This document shows, one piece after another, positions 8,079 through 17,422 of a DNA stretch of 48,541 nucleotides. A program made the position numbers and the translations under genes. Positions within the stretch are counted from its first letter, which is position 1. Every line of letters begins with the position of its first letter. The DNA lies in assembly GCA_029259935.1 (NCBI GenBank), contig JAJDEH010000002.1, positions 1-48,541 of the forward strand, read 5' to 3'. This stretch comes from Planctomycetota bacterium (GTDB lineage Bacteria; Planctomycetota; Planctomycetia; Pirellulales; Pirellulaceae). Below the pieces are notes generated by a model. The model saw only the letters and a list, made by a program, of their open reading frames with translations. It was not told the DNA's origin and ran no database searches.

Positions 8079-9471
8079 GCGTCCTCTCCGCTGCTTGTTC
8101 GCCGCCGTGGATGCAAAACGGAATACCGACTCCGCGATAAGCGTTGCCCGCAAGTTCCAGATTCGGCAAGGCCGCCACGCGCGCTTCAATCTTGTCCACC
8201 AGATCGAGATGGCCCACGTGATACTGGGGCATCGTGTCGTTCCAGCGAACGACGTCCTCAAAGATTGGCTCGCCTCGCAGTCCGATCAGGTCGCCCAGTT
8301 CCTCTGCCACTAACTTCAACAGCTCGCCATCGTCCAACCGATTCAATTCCGGCTGGCAAGCACCGCCGACAAACGTTCTCAGCAACACACAGCCGTCCGG
8401 CGCGCGGCCGTCGAACTTCACGCTGGTAAAGCTGCTCGCCAAGATGCGGCGGTTTTCGACCAGCGGGGCCACGAAGCCGAACCCGTTCAGCGGATGTTCG
8501 ATTTGGTCTTTGCGAAAGCTCTGCACCACCACGGCGGCGCTGGCGTGTGGGATCGATTCAAGCTGTCCGGCCAGCGTCGCATCCATGTCGCGAATCAACT
8601 GGGCCGATCGATGCGCCGATGCCGCCAGGATCACGGCGTCGAATCGCAGCACTTCACTGCCGATATCGACCAACCATGTTTCGTCTTGCTTCAGCCCGCG
8701 GACCGGCGTGTTCAGCCGCACGCAGTTCTCCGGCAACTGGTCGGCAACCGCCTGCACGAAACTGCTCATCCCTTCACGGGGTCCGACGAACAATCCGTAC
8801 CGCGCGCCGCTGCCGGTTTGGCTGGCCGCCCCCTTTTTCATGCCGCGATAAAGGCTGCCGTGTTCTTGTTCCATTTGCACGAACTGCTGCATCGTGGCCG
8901 CCATGCTTAGCTGTTCTGGATCCGCCGTATAGATGCCGCCGATCAGCGGTTGCACGATTCGTTGGTAAGCCTCGCGGCCCATGCGGCGAGTGGCGAACGA
9001 GGCCAGGCTTTCGTCGCCGTCGTCCGCTTTTCTGGCCGTGAACATCTCCCAAGCCAAACGCGCCTTGCCGCGCAAGCTGAGCAGCGGGGTGGTGACGATC
9101 GGCCACACTCGCGTGGGCGTCATCAAGGTAAAGCCGGCCGGCACTTCGACCAGTCGTCCGCGACGCACGATAAACGCTTTTCGCTGGGCGTTGTTGGTGG
9201 GGACTAACTGGTCTTCGAAGCCGATGCGACGGCACAGATCGAGCGCCCACGGCTCGCGCGTGGTGAACATGTCGGCGCTGCGTTCGATGAGAAAACCATC
9301 ACGGCGCATGGTCGACAGCACTCCGCCCAACCGGTCGCTCGCCTCGAGCAGCGTCACACTGGCTTGCGGATTGAGTTCGATCAGCCGCTGCGCGGCGGCC
9401 AGTCCCGAAATCCCACCGCCAATCACGGCGATCTTCGGCGATGTTTGCGATGAAGGGGCGGATGACGACAA
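7999..9471 (-). CDS. hemY: Protoporphyrinogen/coproporphyrinogen oxidase, HemY type
   Basis: 490 aa flavoprotein. The N-terminal FAD-binding motif is clear (IAVIGGGISGLAAAQ, residues 14-28), followed by LLEASDRLGG and the substrate-loop segment DGFLIERSADMFTTREP. The C-terminal signature LAGNAYRGVGIPFCIHGGEQAAE closes the FAD site. The family oxidises protoporphyrinogen IX (or coproporphyrinogen III) to the porphyrin using O2, late in heme synthesis, at the membrane or in the cytoplasm. The last ~26 residues run past the usual family end and overlap the convergent beta-propeller gene by 80 bp. Heme supply fits a genome with c-type heme proteins such as those at 13671 and 24556. Whether it is the protoporphyrin or coproporphyrin enzyme cannot be decided from sequence alone. 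Confidence 0.9.
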   Translation of the reverse strand: MSSSAPSSQTSPKIAVIGGGISGLAAAQRLIELNPQASVTLLEASDRLGGVLSTMRRDGFLIERSADMFTTREPWALDLCRRIGFEDQLVPTNNAQRKAFIVRRGRLVEVPAGFTLMTPTRVWPIVTTPLLSLRGKARLAWEMFTARKADDGDESLASFATRRMGREAYQRIVQPLIGGIYTADPEQLSMAATMQQFVQMEQEHGSLYRGMKKGAASQTGSGARYGLFVGPREGMSSFVQAVADQLPENCVRLNTPVRGLKQDETWLVDIGSEVLRFDAVILAASAHRSAQLIRDMDATLAGQLESIPHASAAVVVQSFRKDQIEHPLNGFGFVAPLVENRRILASSFTSVKFDGRAPDGCVLLRTFVGGACQPELNRLDDGELLKLVAEELGDLIGLRGEPIFEDVVRWNDTMPQYHVGHLDLVDKIEARVAALPNLELAGNAYRGVGIPFCIHGGEQAAERTLSATGAPTAECAPPSSHNSPTPESRD

Positions 9472-9517
9472 AAGGAGACTCCCTACCTAGCACCAACAGC
9501 CTGTTGAAAAACGAGTA

Positions 9518-9615
9518 GTAGGCCGGACCAAGGAGCGAAGCGACGATGTTCCGGCATCCACGATTTCAGGAAAACTGCGGAATGCCGGAGCAGCGCTTCG
9601 CTTGATCCGGCCTAC
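9518..9615 (-). repeat. 98-bp palindromic repeat element, copy B
   Basis: This is the reverse-oriented partner of the element at 6559-6657, in the intergenic region upstream of hemY (9472-9782). The arm GTAGGCCGGACCAAGGAGCG is at the left and CTTCGCTTGATCCGGCCTAC at the right. The rest of this 311-bp gap holds no gene; it must contain the promoters for hemY (minus) and for the sigma factor (plus), which I could not pinpoint. Confidence 0.85.
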
Positions 9616-9782
9616 ACAAACCCAAAGCCTGGCAATGCACTTGGTCAGCCTTACAATCATAATTGTATTTTGAGCCGGCAATCAGGGGACGAATGCCCGT
9701 TCTTCAGGGTTTCAAAAAATCCGTGTAACGAAACCCCCGCTTCCACGTTGTCTCTGTAGAAGCCAACAGATCGGCAACCGGC

Positions 9783-10376
9783 ATGACAGCCAACGGGAAA
9801 CCCCAAAAATCGCATCGGCAATGGGTGTTGGCGGCCTTAAAACAATTTGAAGGCCGCTTGTCCCGTTACGCTGCGCGATTGCTGGGCGACGACGAGTCGG
9901 CTCGCGACGCGGTCCAGCACACGTTTTTGCGACTGTGCGACGAACGCGCCGACGAGTTGAGCGACCGGCTGGCGGCGTGGCTGTTCGCGGTATGCCGCAA
10001 CAAGGCGCTCGACATGCTGCGGCGAAACGGCCGCGATCGGCCGGGGTCCGACGAAGTTCCGGAAGATCCGGCGGGACGCGAGCCCGATCCGGCCGACGCG
10101 CTGGAACAGGAAGACGTCCACGCCGGATTGCGACGACTTGTCGACGCCCTGCCGGCACGTCAGCGAGAAGTGATCGATCTGTGGCTGGAAGGTTTTAACT
10201 ATCAGCAAATCGCCGAGATCACCGGCCGCACCGAAGGCAGCTCCCGCGTGACCGTTCACCGGGTGCTGCACCGATTGCGGCAGCATCCGTGGACTCGGCG
10301 ACTGTTCGACGAAGACAACCCCGCTTCCGACGACGAAAGCACGGCAATTCCAACCGGCTTTCGCTCCGGCGACTAA
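9783..10376 (+). CDS. ECF-type RNA polymerase sigma factor
   Basis: 197 aa, cytoplasmic. Region 2 is at about residues 14-80 ([23 protein letters not shown], then [20 protein letters not shown], the -10 recognition part). After an acidic, Pro-rich linker, region 4 is at about 120-175 ([30 protein letters not shown], a helix-turn-helix for the -35 box). No region 1 or 3 is present, as in ECF factors. The next gene, 17 bp downstream, starts with an anti-sigma-like N-terminus plus a TM helix, so the pair likely forms a sigma/membrane-regulator unit. The target promoters are unknown. Confidence 0.92.
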   Translation: MTANGKPQKSHRQWVLAALKQFEGRLSRYAARLLGDDESARDAVQHTFLRLCDERADELSDRLAAWLFAVCRNKALDMLRRNGRDRPGSDEVPEDPAGREPDPADALEQEDVHAGLRRLVDALPARQREVIDLWLEGFNYQQIAEITGRTEGSSRVTVHRVLHRLRQHPWTRRLFDEDNPASDDESTAIPTGFRSGD

Positions 10377-10393
10377 ACTTTGCGAGAAACATA

Positions 10394-12688
10394 ATGAATG
10401 ACCGCCACCCACCGGTATCCAACGTGTCGCACGACAAGTTGACTCAGTTTGCGCTCGACGAACTCTCCGAGCCCGAGTGCGAAGCCGTGGAGCAACAGCT
10501 TGCCGCGAACAACGACGCCCGGCACAAAGTCGGCGAATTGCGGCAACTTGCCGACTGCTTGAAACAAGCCAACGGCGAAGCATCGCTTCCCGACTTGTCA
10601 AGTGAATTGCGTCGCGCGGTGAATCAACGGCTGACTGAATTGGATGCAAACAAGACTGTGCAGTCCAAAGGATCATGCTGGAGGCGGATAACGCCCAGTC
10701 GCCGGCTGGCATTTGCAACCGTGGCCATCTCACTGTGCTTGCTGATTCTCATTACGCCAATCGTACAAACATATCGAGTACATCGAGAAGCAGCGCGGCG
10801 AACGCAGTGCAACAATAATCTACGTCAGATTGGACTCGCGATGCACGGCTACAACGATACTTACGGGGAGATCGCAATCGGCTCATTGCCCGCCACGATC
10901 TTGGATAGACCTGTAGCCAACGGCCAAGGTCATTGGCAGGAAGGAACTAAGGGAGGCAGGTTTGTGAAGCTGCTGCCATATATGGATCGGCAGGCGATGT
11001 TCGGAAAAATTCGAAGGTACGACAACAACGATATTGCGTATTCGTACGGCTTCCAATCCAATCACAACGGACGCGGGGCAAATGCTCTGTTGGGCGATGG
11101 AACAGGATTTCGACATAAGTCCGTGGATGACTTCATTCCCGACAGTATGTACACGCCCACGACGAGCGGCCGTCAGTTCATTCCCAGCGCTTACGGCGCG
11201 ACGTACGCTGATGTATCTGCTCACGAAGCAATATCGCCGGTCGAATCGTACGTGGCGATCGTCGAAAACGCGTTTCTAAAAGTCGATCGCGAAGATGCCA
11301 TCTCGACGTTCTCGATCGATGTCGATACGGCCTCTTACTCGAACTCGCGCCGATATTTGAATAACGGCCAGATTCCGCCCCCTCAAGCGGTGCGGGTTGA
11401 AGAATTCGTGAATTATTTTCGATACGACTATCCGCAACCTCAGGCGGGCGAGCCGTTTTCGGTGAACATGGAAGTGGCGCAGTGCCCTTGGCAATCGAAA
11501 CACCAATTGCTGCGGGTCGGCCTGAAAGGGCGTGAAATCGAACCTGAAAATCGGCCGGCGGCGAACCTGGTATTTTTGATTGACGTATCCGGCTCAATGG
11601 AGCAGCCCAACAAGCTGCCGCTGCTCAAGCGATCGATGAAACTGCTGGTCGATCAACTCGACGATCGCGATCGCGTGACGATCGTCACGTATGCCGGCGA
11701 GGCGGGACTGCAATTGCCCGCTTCGTCCGACAAGCGAAAAATCAAAGCGGTCATCAATGGCCTCGGCGCGGGCGGTTCGACACACGGCAGCGCGGGCATC
11801 CACATGGCTTACGAACAAGCCGCCAAGTCGTTTATGAACGAGGGCACGAATCGTGTTATCCTGGCGACCGACGGCGACTTGAACGTCGGCGTGACCGGCG
11901 ACGAAGAACTGGTCGAACTGATCAAGGAAAAGGCGGCCAGCGGCGTGTTCCTCACCGTACTCGGTTTCGGCACGGGAAATCTCAAGGACCACAAGCTGGA
12001 AAGCCTGGCCGACAACGGCAACGGCATGTACGCCTACATCGACCAACTCAAGGAAGGGCGGCGAGTACTCGTGCGGCAGATCACCAGCAGTCTGGTGACG
12101 ATCGCCAAGGACGTGAAGATCCAAATCGAATTCAATCCGGCCACCATCGCCGCATATCGGCTGATCGGCTACGAGAACCGCCTTCTGGCAACTGAGGATT
12201 TCGACGACGACACGAAAGACGCCGGCGAAATCGGCGCGGGCCACACGGTCACGGCGTTGTACGAACTGGTGCCGGTGGACGGGGGATACGCATCAGGCGA
12301 AGCGCGCCAGGTCGAACTATCACGGCCGCTCAAGTATCAGAAGATGACGGCCAAGATCGTCAACGAAACGCGATTGACCGCCGCCGCCGAAAGCGACGAA
12401 TTGCTGACACTCGCACTGCGCTACAAACAGCCCGATTCCGATGAAAGCCAGCGGATTGAATACGCTCTGAAGGATTCAGCAGCCAGGTTCAGCGAGTCGT
12501 CGGGAGATTTCCAATTCGCCTCGGCAGTCGCGGCTTTTGCCATGCTGCTGCGTGATTCCAAGTATCGTGGCAACACCACTTGCGCGTCAGTGGAAGAAAT
12601 CGCCGCCAGTTCACTTGGCAAGGACCCTCACGGCGATCGGGCCGAGTTTCTAGAACTGGTCCGACGGGCAGAACAACTGGGGAAATAA
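10394..12688 (+). CDS. Chimeric anti-sigma-like/TM/DUF1559-like/vWA (YfbK-type) protein
   Basis: 764 aa from the ATG at 10394; a longer frame starting at 10289 would overlap the sigma gene. Residues 1-75 resemble a membrane anti-sigma N-terminus ([21 protein letters not shown]) without the usual zinc His/Cys set. A TM helix lies at ~105-125. Residues ~136-245 look like DUF1559: [20 protein letters not shown] at the start and [20 protein letters not shown] at the end. A YfbK-type region follows: [20 protein letters not shown] (~285), then a von Willebrand A domain with the MIDAS motif DVSGS (397-401) and ATDGDLNVG, then the DUF3520-type C-terminus. Being co-directional with the ECF gene, it may sense an extracytoplasmic signal. 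The domain order is unusual; see findings. Confidence 0.88.
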   Translation: MNDRHPPVSNVSHDKLTQFALDELSEPECEAVEQQLAANNDARHKVGELRQLADCLKQANGEASLPDLSSELRRAVNQRLTELDANKTVQSKGSCWRRITPSRRLAFATVAISLCLLILITPIVQTYRVHREAARRTQCNNNLRQIGLAMHGYNDTYGEIAIGSLPATILDRPVANGQGHWQEGTKGGRFVKLLPYMDRQAMFGKIRRYDNNDIAYSYGFQSNHNGRGANALLGDGTGFRHKSVDDFIPDSMYTPTTSGRQFIPSAYGATYADVSAHEAISPVESYVAIVENAFLKVDREDAISTFSIDVDTASYSNSRRYLNNGQIPPPQAVRVEEFVNYFRYDYPQPQAGEPFSVNMEVAQCPWQSKHQLLRVGLKGREIEPENRPAANLVFLIDVSGSMEQPNKLPLLKRSMKLLVDQLDDRDRVTIVTYAGEAGLQLPASSDKRKIKAVINGLGAGGSTHGSAGIHMAYEQAAKSFMNEGTNRVILATDGDLNVGVTGDEELVELIKEKAASGVFLTVLGFGTGNLKDHKLESLADNGNGMYAYIDQLKEGRRVLVRQITSSLVTIAKDVKIQIEFNPATIAAYRLIGYENRLLATEDFDDDTKDAGEIGAGHTVTALYELVPVDGGYASGEARQVELSRPLKYQKMTAKIVNETRLTAAAESDELLTLALRYKQPDSDESQRIEYALKDSAARFSESSGDFQFASAVAAFAMLLRDSKYRGNTTCASVEEIAASSLGKDPHGDRAEFLELVRRAEQLGK

Positions 12689-12752
12689 GCCCGTTGATTC
12701 CCGGCGCTTCAAACCTGCCGGGAAACGGCGAGCAACTGTTCTCAAAGGAAGT

Positions 12753-12833
12753 GGCAGAATGATTAAGGGCAGAATGAATAGTCTCCATCGTGACAAGAAT
12801 TAGAAGATCATTCTGCCCCCTGATCATTCTGCC
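12753..12833. repeat. GGCAGAATGAT-type inverted repeat, copy 1
   Basis: Two forward units (GGCAGAATGATT at 12753 and GGCAGAATGA at 12769) are mirrored by two reverse units (GATCATTCTGCC at 12806 and TGATCATTCTGCC at 12821). They can fold into a long hairpin. It lies in the 291-bp gap between the vWA protein and the small membrane protein. Related units occur right after that membrane gene. Confidence 0.8.
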
Positions 12834-12979
12834 AATCTCTTGCCGGGCGATTTTCAATGGTGGAATGCAGGCGTGGCACTCCGATCGCCATCAGACTCGG
12901 CACTTGATTGCGCTGCTGGCTGGCACATAATTGGGACGTTTCGACCACCTTTAACTGCTGGTCTTGGAATCATCATTGA

Positions 12980-13615
12980 ATGATTGATCCCATTGATACT
13001 AAATCAACTTCACGCCGATCTAACAGACCGCGCCTTACGACAATGTTGGCCGTGCTGGCCGTCGGAACTGCTTTTGTGTACGCCAACTTCAAAATGCACA
13101 ATCCCACTGGTTTAGGCGTGACCGGGTCGACAACTTATTGGTTTGACTACGGTTGGCCAAGTGTTCTTTGCAAAACGACGTACGTGGAGAGGTTCGGAAT
13201 GGGCGACAAGACCAATGAAGATATCCGCGCGCCGACGAAGTACCATTGGAAAGTCCCTGGGTTGTTGGTCAACTTCCTCGCCTTGTTGCTCGTCCTTGCG
13301 GCTACCGCGTACGTCTCCGAAAAGATGCGCGGTCCGGAAGTACGACTCGGACAGTTTAGCGTTCGCACCTTTCTCACCTTCACGACGTTGGTCGCGTTTT
13401 TGATGGTTTTGTACGGCCAAAAAATGGCAGCTCCGTGGCGACAAATGGACCGCGCCGACGCTTTTGGGATCCGTGTGCGTCTCGATGGTTTGCCGTGGTA
13501 TGTTGTCATTCCGTTAGGATTTGGCATGGGATGCGTTATTTACGTTTTGCCGATGATCTGCGAACGCACGACCTCAAGGCTTTTGGGGCGATCACCCGGT
13601 CACGATCAAGACTAA
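12980..13615 (+). CDS. Small polytopic membrane protein, unknown
   Basis: 211 aa with about four predicted TM helices (near residues 20-38, 93-111, 128-146 and 174-194). The stretch between helices 1 and 2 (about 55 aa, with SVLCKTTYVERFGMGDKT) is probably outside the membrane. No family motif is recognisable. The gene is bracketed by GGCAGAATGAT-type repeats: one element 147 bp upstream and one starting at its stop codon. Codon use is somewhat less GC-rich than that of its neighbours. It may have arrived or moved with the repeats, but no transposase is present. Confidence 0.65.
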   Translation: MIDPIDTKSTSRRSNRPRLTTMLAVLAVGTAFVYANFKMHNPTGLGVTGSTTYWFDYGWPSVLCKTTYVERFGMGDKTNEDIRAPTKYHWKVPGLLVNFLALLLVLAATAYVSEKMRGPEVRLGQFSVRTFLTFTTLVAFLMVLYGQKMAAPWRQMDRADAFGIRVRLDGLPWYVVIPLGFGMGCVIYVLPMICERTTSRLLGRSPGHDQD

Positions 13616-13640
13616 TCATTCCGCCACTAATCATTCTGCC
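13614..13640 (+). repeat. GGCAGAATGAT-type repeat units, copy 2
   Basis: AATCATTCCGCC (13614-13625) and AATCATTCTGCC (13629-13640) are tandem units of the repeat seen at 12753-12833, here only in the reverse orientation. The first unit overlaps the stop codon of the preceding membrane protein gene. Confidence 0.7.
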
Positions 13641-13670
13641 TATTCCCATTTGGCGATCTGGGAGAGCGAC

Positions 13671-16600
13671 CTAAGGAAGCGGTTGGGTTGCGCGGAGGTA
13701 GGCGAATAGATCTCGTACTTGTTGATTCGTGAGGTCCTTAAGCAGTCCTTCGGGCATGATCGAGGTCTTCACGGCTCGCATCTCGTCGATGTCGTCGCGC
13801 TCGATGGTTGTGATCTGGCCGTCGGCGCTGCGAAGGACGACGACCTGGTTGTCTTGCTCGGAGATAAAGCCGTTCAGCACTCGGCCATCCAAGGTGAAGA
13901 CGACGTAGTTCTCAAAGCCTTCGCGAATCTCGATGCTGGGATTCACTATGTTGAGCAGCATCCGGGGCAGGTCGTCGCGCTTGTATGAGGTGAGATTCGG
14001 GCCGATGTAGGCGCCGTCGGTGAACAGCACGTGGCATTTCGCGCACGATTGTTTGAACAGCACTTTGCCTTTGTAAGGATTGCCCGAACCGTCGCCGATG
14101 GCCGCCGTCAGTTGCTTGATCTTGGCCAGCATCTGGTCCGTGGTTGCGCCTTCCACCTTGCCCCACACTTGCGTTACCTTGCCTTGCAACGCCTCGTTCT
14201 GATGCAGCAGCAACTTGCGAACGGCGTCCATGGGGACGTGATCCTGAGCAATCCGCTTGTCGACCACCGCGTCCACCAGCGACAACGCCCAATCGGCGCG
14301 ACTGGCCAACAGCGTTGCCGCGACCTGACGATTCGTTTCGCTGAGTTTTTCGTACAGGCCGACCACCGTATCGGCGACCGCATGATTTTTAAACGACGTC
14401 AGCGCGTTGAGTGCCGCGCCGCGCACCTGCTCGTTCTTGGCCGTCTTGGCCAGTTTGAGCAATTCTCGCAGCGAACGCTCGTCGGACAATTGGCCAAAGA
14501 TGACGGCCAATCGGGCTCGTTGGTCCGCTTTGGCCTTCTCGTTGTGCAAGATCGCCAGGGCTTCGTTGACGGCCTTGTCTTCACCCTGCCGCAAACGTAG
14601 CGACAACGAACCGCCGCCCGATTTGGAAATCGCGGCCACCAGTTCCTTGGGCAGAGCGGTCAGCGTGCGTCCCTCAAAGGCCTTTTCGAAACCGGCGAGC
14701 AATTGCGTGGAGGCTTCTTTCGTCGGCGCGAGATTGAGCAAGTCGGCGCAAATCAGTAAGTCCTTGCGAGTGCCGGCTTGGGCAAACCGCCGCATCAGCC
14801 GTTCGAGAATGTGTTTTTTAATAATCTCCCGAGACCAGATCGCTTCTTGGCGAAACAAGTCCACGACCTGCTTGCCGTCGACTTCGCACTTGGATTCGAT
14901 GGCCCACCACAGCAACAGCGGCTGGTAAGGATCGTTGCTGTCTTCGCTGTGGTTCAGCAAATTGCGCACGATGGGCAGCGCGTCGGCGGCTGGCAATCGT
15001 TTGGCCGAGCAGGCCAGTTGGCAACGTACTTCGACGTTCGGTTCGGAACCAGCCAAGGCGGCGAGCGCGCCGGCGATCGGGCGGGAAACCTGCGGCTCGT
15101 CGCAAAGCAAACGGACCGTCCACAGTCGGACGAACGGGTCGTCATGTTGAATTGCTTCTCGCGCCTTTTCGTCAGAGAGGCCGTCGCTTTGGTATAACGC
15201 CCACAACAATTCTAGCGCGGTTTGCCCGCTGGCGTCTTGCAGCGAAATCTTACGGGCCAGCTTGGGGTCGTTGCGGTCGCCGATCACGCGTAGAGTCTCT
15301 TGCCGAAACCATTTGTTGTGATGTTGCAGCCCGGCCAGCAATTTTTCGTCGGACCGTTTTGCCAGATCGAACTTGGCGGCCGGCTTGGCGGTTTTGGATC
15401 GCAACCGATAGATTCGTCCGGTCTCTGGCGTGACGCGGCCTTGGTAGTGGCTGGCATGGTCGATCCGTTGTTCATAAAAATCGGCGACATACAATCCGCC
15501 ATCCGGACCGACTTGAACATCGACCGGGCGGACCCAAGAATCGCGGCTGGTTAACACGTGGCCCGCGTCCTTGGTTTTGAAGGTCGAACCGAGCGTCTCG
15601 ATGTCACTGTAGACTACGTGGCTTTGCAGCGGACCGACACCGAACAGCTTGCCGTGATATTGTTTCGGCAGTTCGTTCGACTGGTAAATCACGAACGTGT
15701 GCGTAAAACGCGGCACCTTGTGATGCGCGATGTGCGGGAAGTAGCCGAAGCTGTATGGATTCGACAGCTCGCCATGTTTGCCAAAGCCCTTACGAAAATA
15801 GCCGCCTTGCACGTAATGAAAGCCGCGCGTGTCGCCGCCGTTGTGGCCGGAATAGATGCGTCCCTTGTCGTCGATCTCCGCGCCGAACGTGTTGCCGCCG
15901 CCTTCGGCGAAGATTTCGTATTTGCGAAGCTTGGGATGGTAACGCCAAATCAACTGCCCCATCGAGTGAACCGGTTTGTCTTTCGTGCCAGGCTTCTTGA
16001 TGTTGCCGGTGACCGTGCTGCCTTGTCCCGCATAGAGCCACCCGTCGGGGCCCCAACGCAGGCTGTTGGCGATCGAGTGCGAGTCTTCGATTCCGAACCC
16101 TTCTAGATGCACCTCGGGATCGCCGTCGGGAACGTCGTCGTTGTTCTTATCAGGATAGAACAGCAAGTAAGGCGGATTGAGTACCCACACGCCGCCACGA
16201 CCGATGGCGAACGATGAAACCAGGCTCAGGTCGTCGACGAAGGTCGAGTGGCGGTCGGGGATGCCGTCGCCGTCGGTGTCTTCATGGATCGAGATGCGGT
16301 CCTTGCCCTTGAAGTGATTGGGCGGCGCGGGCGGAACCTTGTCGTAGACCGAACGCAAATACTTATCGCGGCTGACCATCTTCAGCCCGGCGGGTACCGG
16401 GTACTGGCGGTATTCCACGACCCACAATCGTCCCCGCTCGTCCCATTTCATGGAGAGCGGCTGGCCAATCACGGGCTCGGCAAGCACGACATCGATGGCC
16501 AGATCCTCGGGGATGGTAATCCGCTTCAGCGTTTCCTCAACCGTGAACGGGCCTTCTTCGCCTTGCAGTTGTTTCAGCGACGCTTCGACTTCTTCGCGGG

Positions 16601-17198
16601 GCTTCACGTCCTTGTAGACGACTTTGTCATTGGCTTGGTCGGCCGCCGCCGTGCCCCACTTGCGATCGTCGCCGCTGTGAAATTCCCAATTGCCTTCCAG
16701 TCGAATAGCTTCTCGAGGGCCAAAGACAACCGGCGCGGCGACGTTGAAATTCTCGCGAGCCGCTTCCTTATAAATGCGAATCGCCACGCTGTTCCGTTTC
16801 CCCGCTTCGACGTGTGCCGCATCGACGAAGAACTTTTGCGAGCCGCCCAAACCGCTGCGAAACTTGGGAGGAAACTGGCCAAAGCCGCCCACGCGGACTC
16901 CGTTGATGTACGCTTCGCGGGCGTCGTCGACGCCTTCCAAGAAGAATTCCAAATCTTTGTCTCGCCAGTCCGCGGGAATCTCAACCCAGCAGCGAAACCA
17001 GGCAAAGCCATCCTTGGCGGCCGCACTGCCCCGAGCCGCTCGTTTCCAAGTCGCCGGGATCGGCACGAGTTCGGTTTTCGCCGCGTCGGCGTCCTTGGCT
17101 TTTGGCTGAGCATGAACAGCGGTCGGTACCAAGCCCACAACCGCAACGGCCAGTAGGCAGACTAAAACGATGGCTATGCCGGAAACACGTGATTGCAT
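13671..17198 (-). CDS. PVC-type membrane-bound dehydrogenase with jelly-roll, HEAT and CxxCH heme domain
   Basis: 1175 aa, exported: the signal peptide (IVLVCLLAVAVVGLVPTAVHA) is cleaved near residue 30. Residues ~40-190 resemble the galactose-binding-like N-domain of GH2 enzymes (GVDDAREAYINGVRVGGFGQ). Residues ~225-620 form the planctomycete 'membrane-bound dehydrogenase' propeller (WDERGRLWVVEYRQYP, EDTDGDGIPDRHSTF, RWGPDGWLYAGQGST). HEAT-like helical repeats run from ~640 to 1010. A C-terminal cytochrome domain has CAKCH (1052-1056) and the later Met in SIMPEG as possible heme ligands. The family is typical of planctomycetes and verrucomicrobia and is thought to oxidise sugars or alcohols in the periplasm, passing electrons to heme. 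It is divergent from the glycosylation genes at 17423. The substrate is unknown. Confidence 0.92.
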   Translation of the reverse strand: MQSRVSGIAIVLVCLLAVAVVGLVPTAVHAQPKAKDADAAKTELVPIPATWKRAARGSAAAKDGFAWFRCWVEIPADWRDKDLEFFLEGVDDAREAYINGVRVGGFGQFPPKFRSGLGGSQKFFVDAAHVEAGKRNSVAIRIYKEAARENFNVAAPVVFGPREAIRLEGNWEFHSGDDRKWGTAAADQANDKVVYKDVKPREEVEASLKQLQGEEGPFTVEETLKRITIPEDLAIDVVLAEPVIGQPLSMKWDERGRLWVVEYRQYPVPAGLKMVSRDKYLRSVYDKVPPAPPNHFKGKDRISIHEDTDGDGIPDRHSTFVDDLSLVSSFAIGRGGVWVLNPPYLLFYPDKNNDDVPDGDPEVHLEGFGIEDSHSIANSLRWGPDGWLYAGQGSTVTGNIKKPGTKDKPVHSMGQLIWRYHPKLRKYEIFAEGGGNTFGAEIDDKGRIYSGHNGGDTRGFHYVQGGYFRKGFGKHGELSNPYSFGYFPHIAHHKVPRFTHTFVIYQSNELPKQYHGKLFGVGPLQSHVVYSDIETLGSTFKTKDAGHVLTSRDSWVRPVDVQVGPDGGLYVADFYEQRIDHASHYQGRVTPETGRIYRLRSKTAKPAAKFDLAKRSDEKLLAGLQHHNKWFRQETLRVIGDRNDPKLARKISLQDASGQTALELLWALYQSDGLSDEKAREAIQHDDPFVRLWTVRLLCDEPQVSRPIAGALAALAGSEPNVEVRCQLACSAKRLPAADALPIVRNLLNHSEDSNDPYQPLLLWWAIESKCEVDGKQVVDLFRQEAIWSREIIKKHILERLMRRFAQAGTRKDLLICADLLNLAPTKEASTQLLAGFEKAFEGRTLTALPKELVAAISKSGGGSLSLRLRQGEDKAVNEALAILHNEKAKADQRARLAVIFGQLSDERSLRELLKLAKTAKNEQVRGAALNALTSFKNHAVADTVVGLYEKLSETNRQVAATLLASRADWALSLVDAVVDKRIAQDHVPMDAVRKLLLHQNEALQGKVTQVWGKVEGATTDQMLAKIKQLTAAIGDGSGNPYKGKVLFKQSCAKCHVLFTDGAYIGPNLTSYKRDDLPRMLLNIVNPSIEIREGFENYVVFTLDGRVLNGFISEQDNQVVVLRSADGQITTIERDDIDEMRAVKTSIMPEGLLKDLTNQQVRDLFAYLRATQPLP

Positions 17199-17422
17199 GG
17201 GTTGATCCGAATAGGAGAGACATTGAAGGTAGGATGCTCCATTCTAAATCAACGGAAGTCCGATTGGGACCCTGCAAAAGCCAAGATGGCCCGCTTTTCA
17301 AACGCGTTTTGCCATGATCGAATCGTTCGATCGTTCGGGGCCATGCCCGTTTCGGGGATCGTGAGGGCAAGTTATGATCTTAGATTGAGAAAACTCTTTT
17401 CTACCTTGTAGGTTCCTCGGGC

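Noticed and set aside
9837..10733. Minus-strand open frame of ~298 codons opposite the sigma factor and its neighbour
   Set aside because: It is antisense to two well-supported genes, has no motif, and follows from the high GC at third positions.
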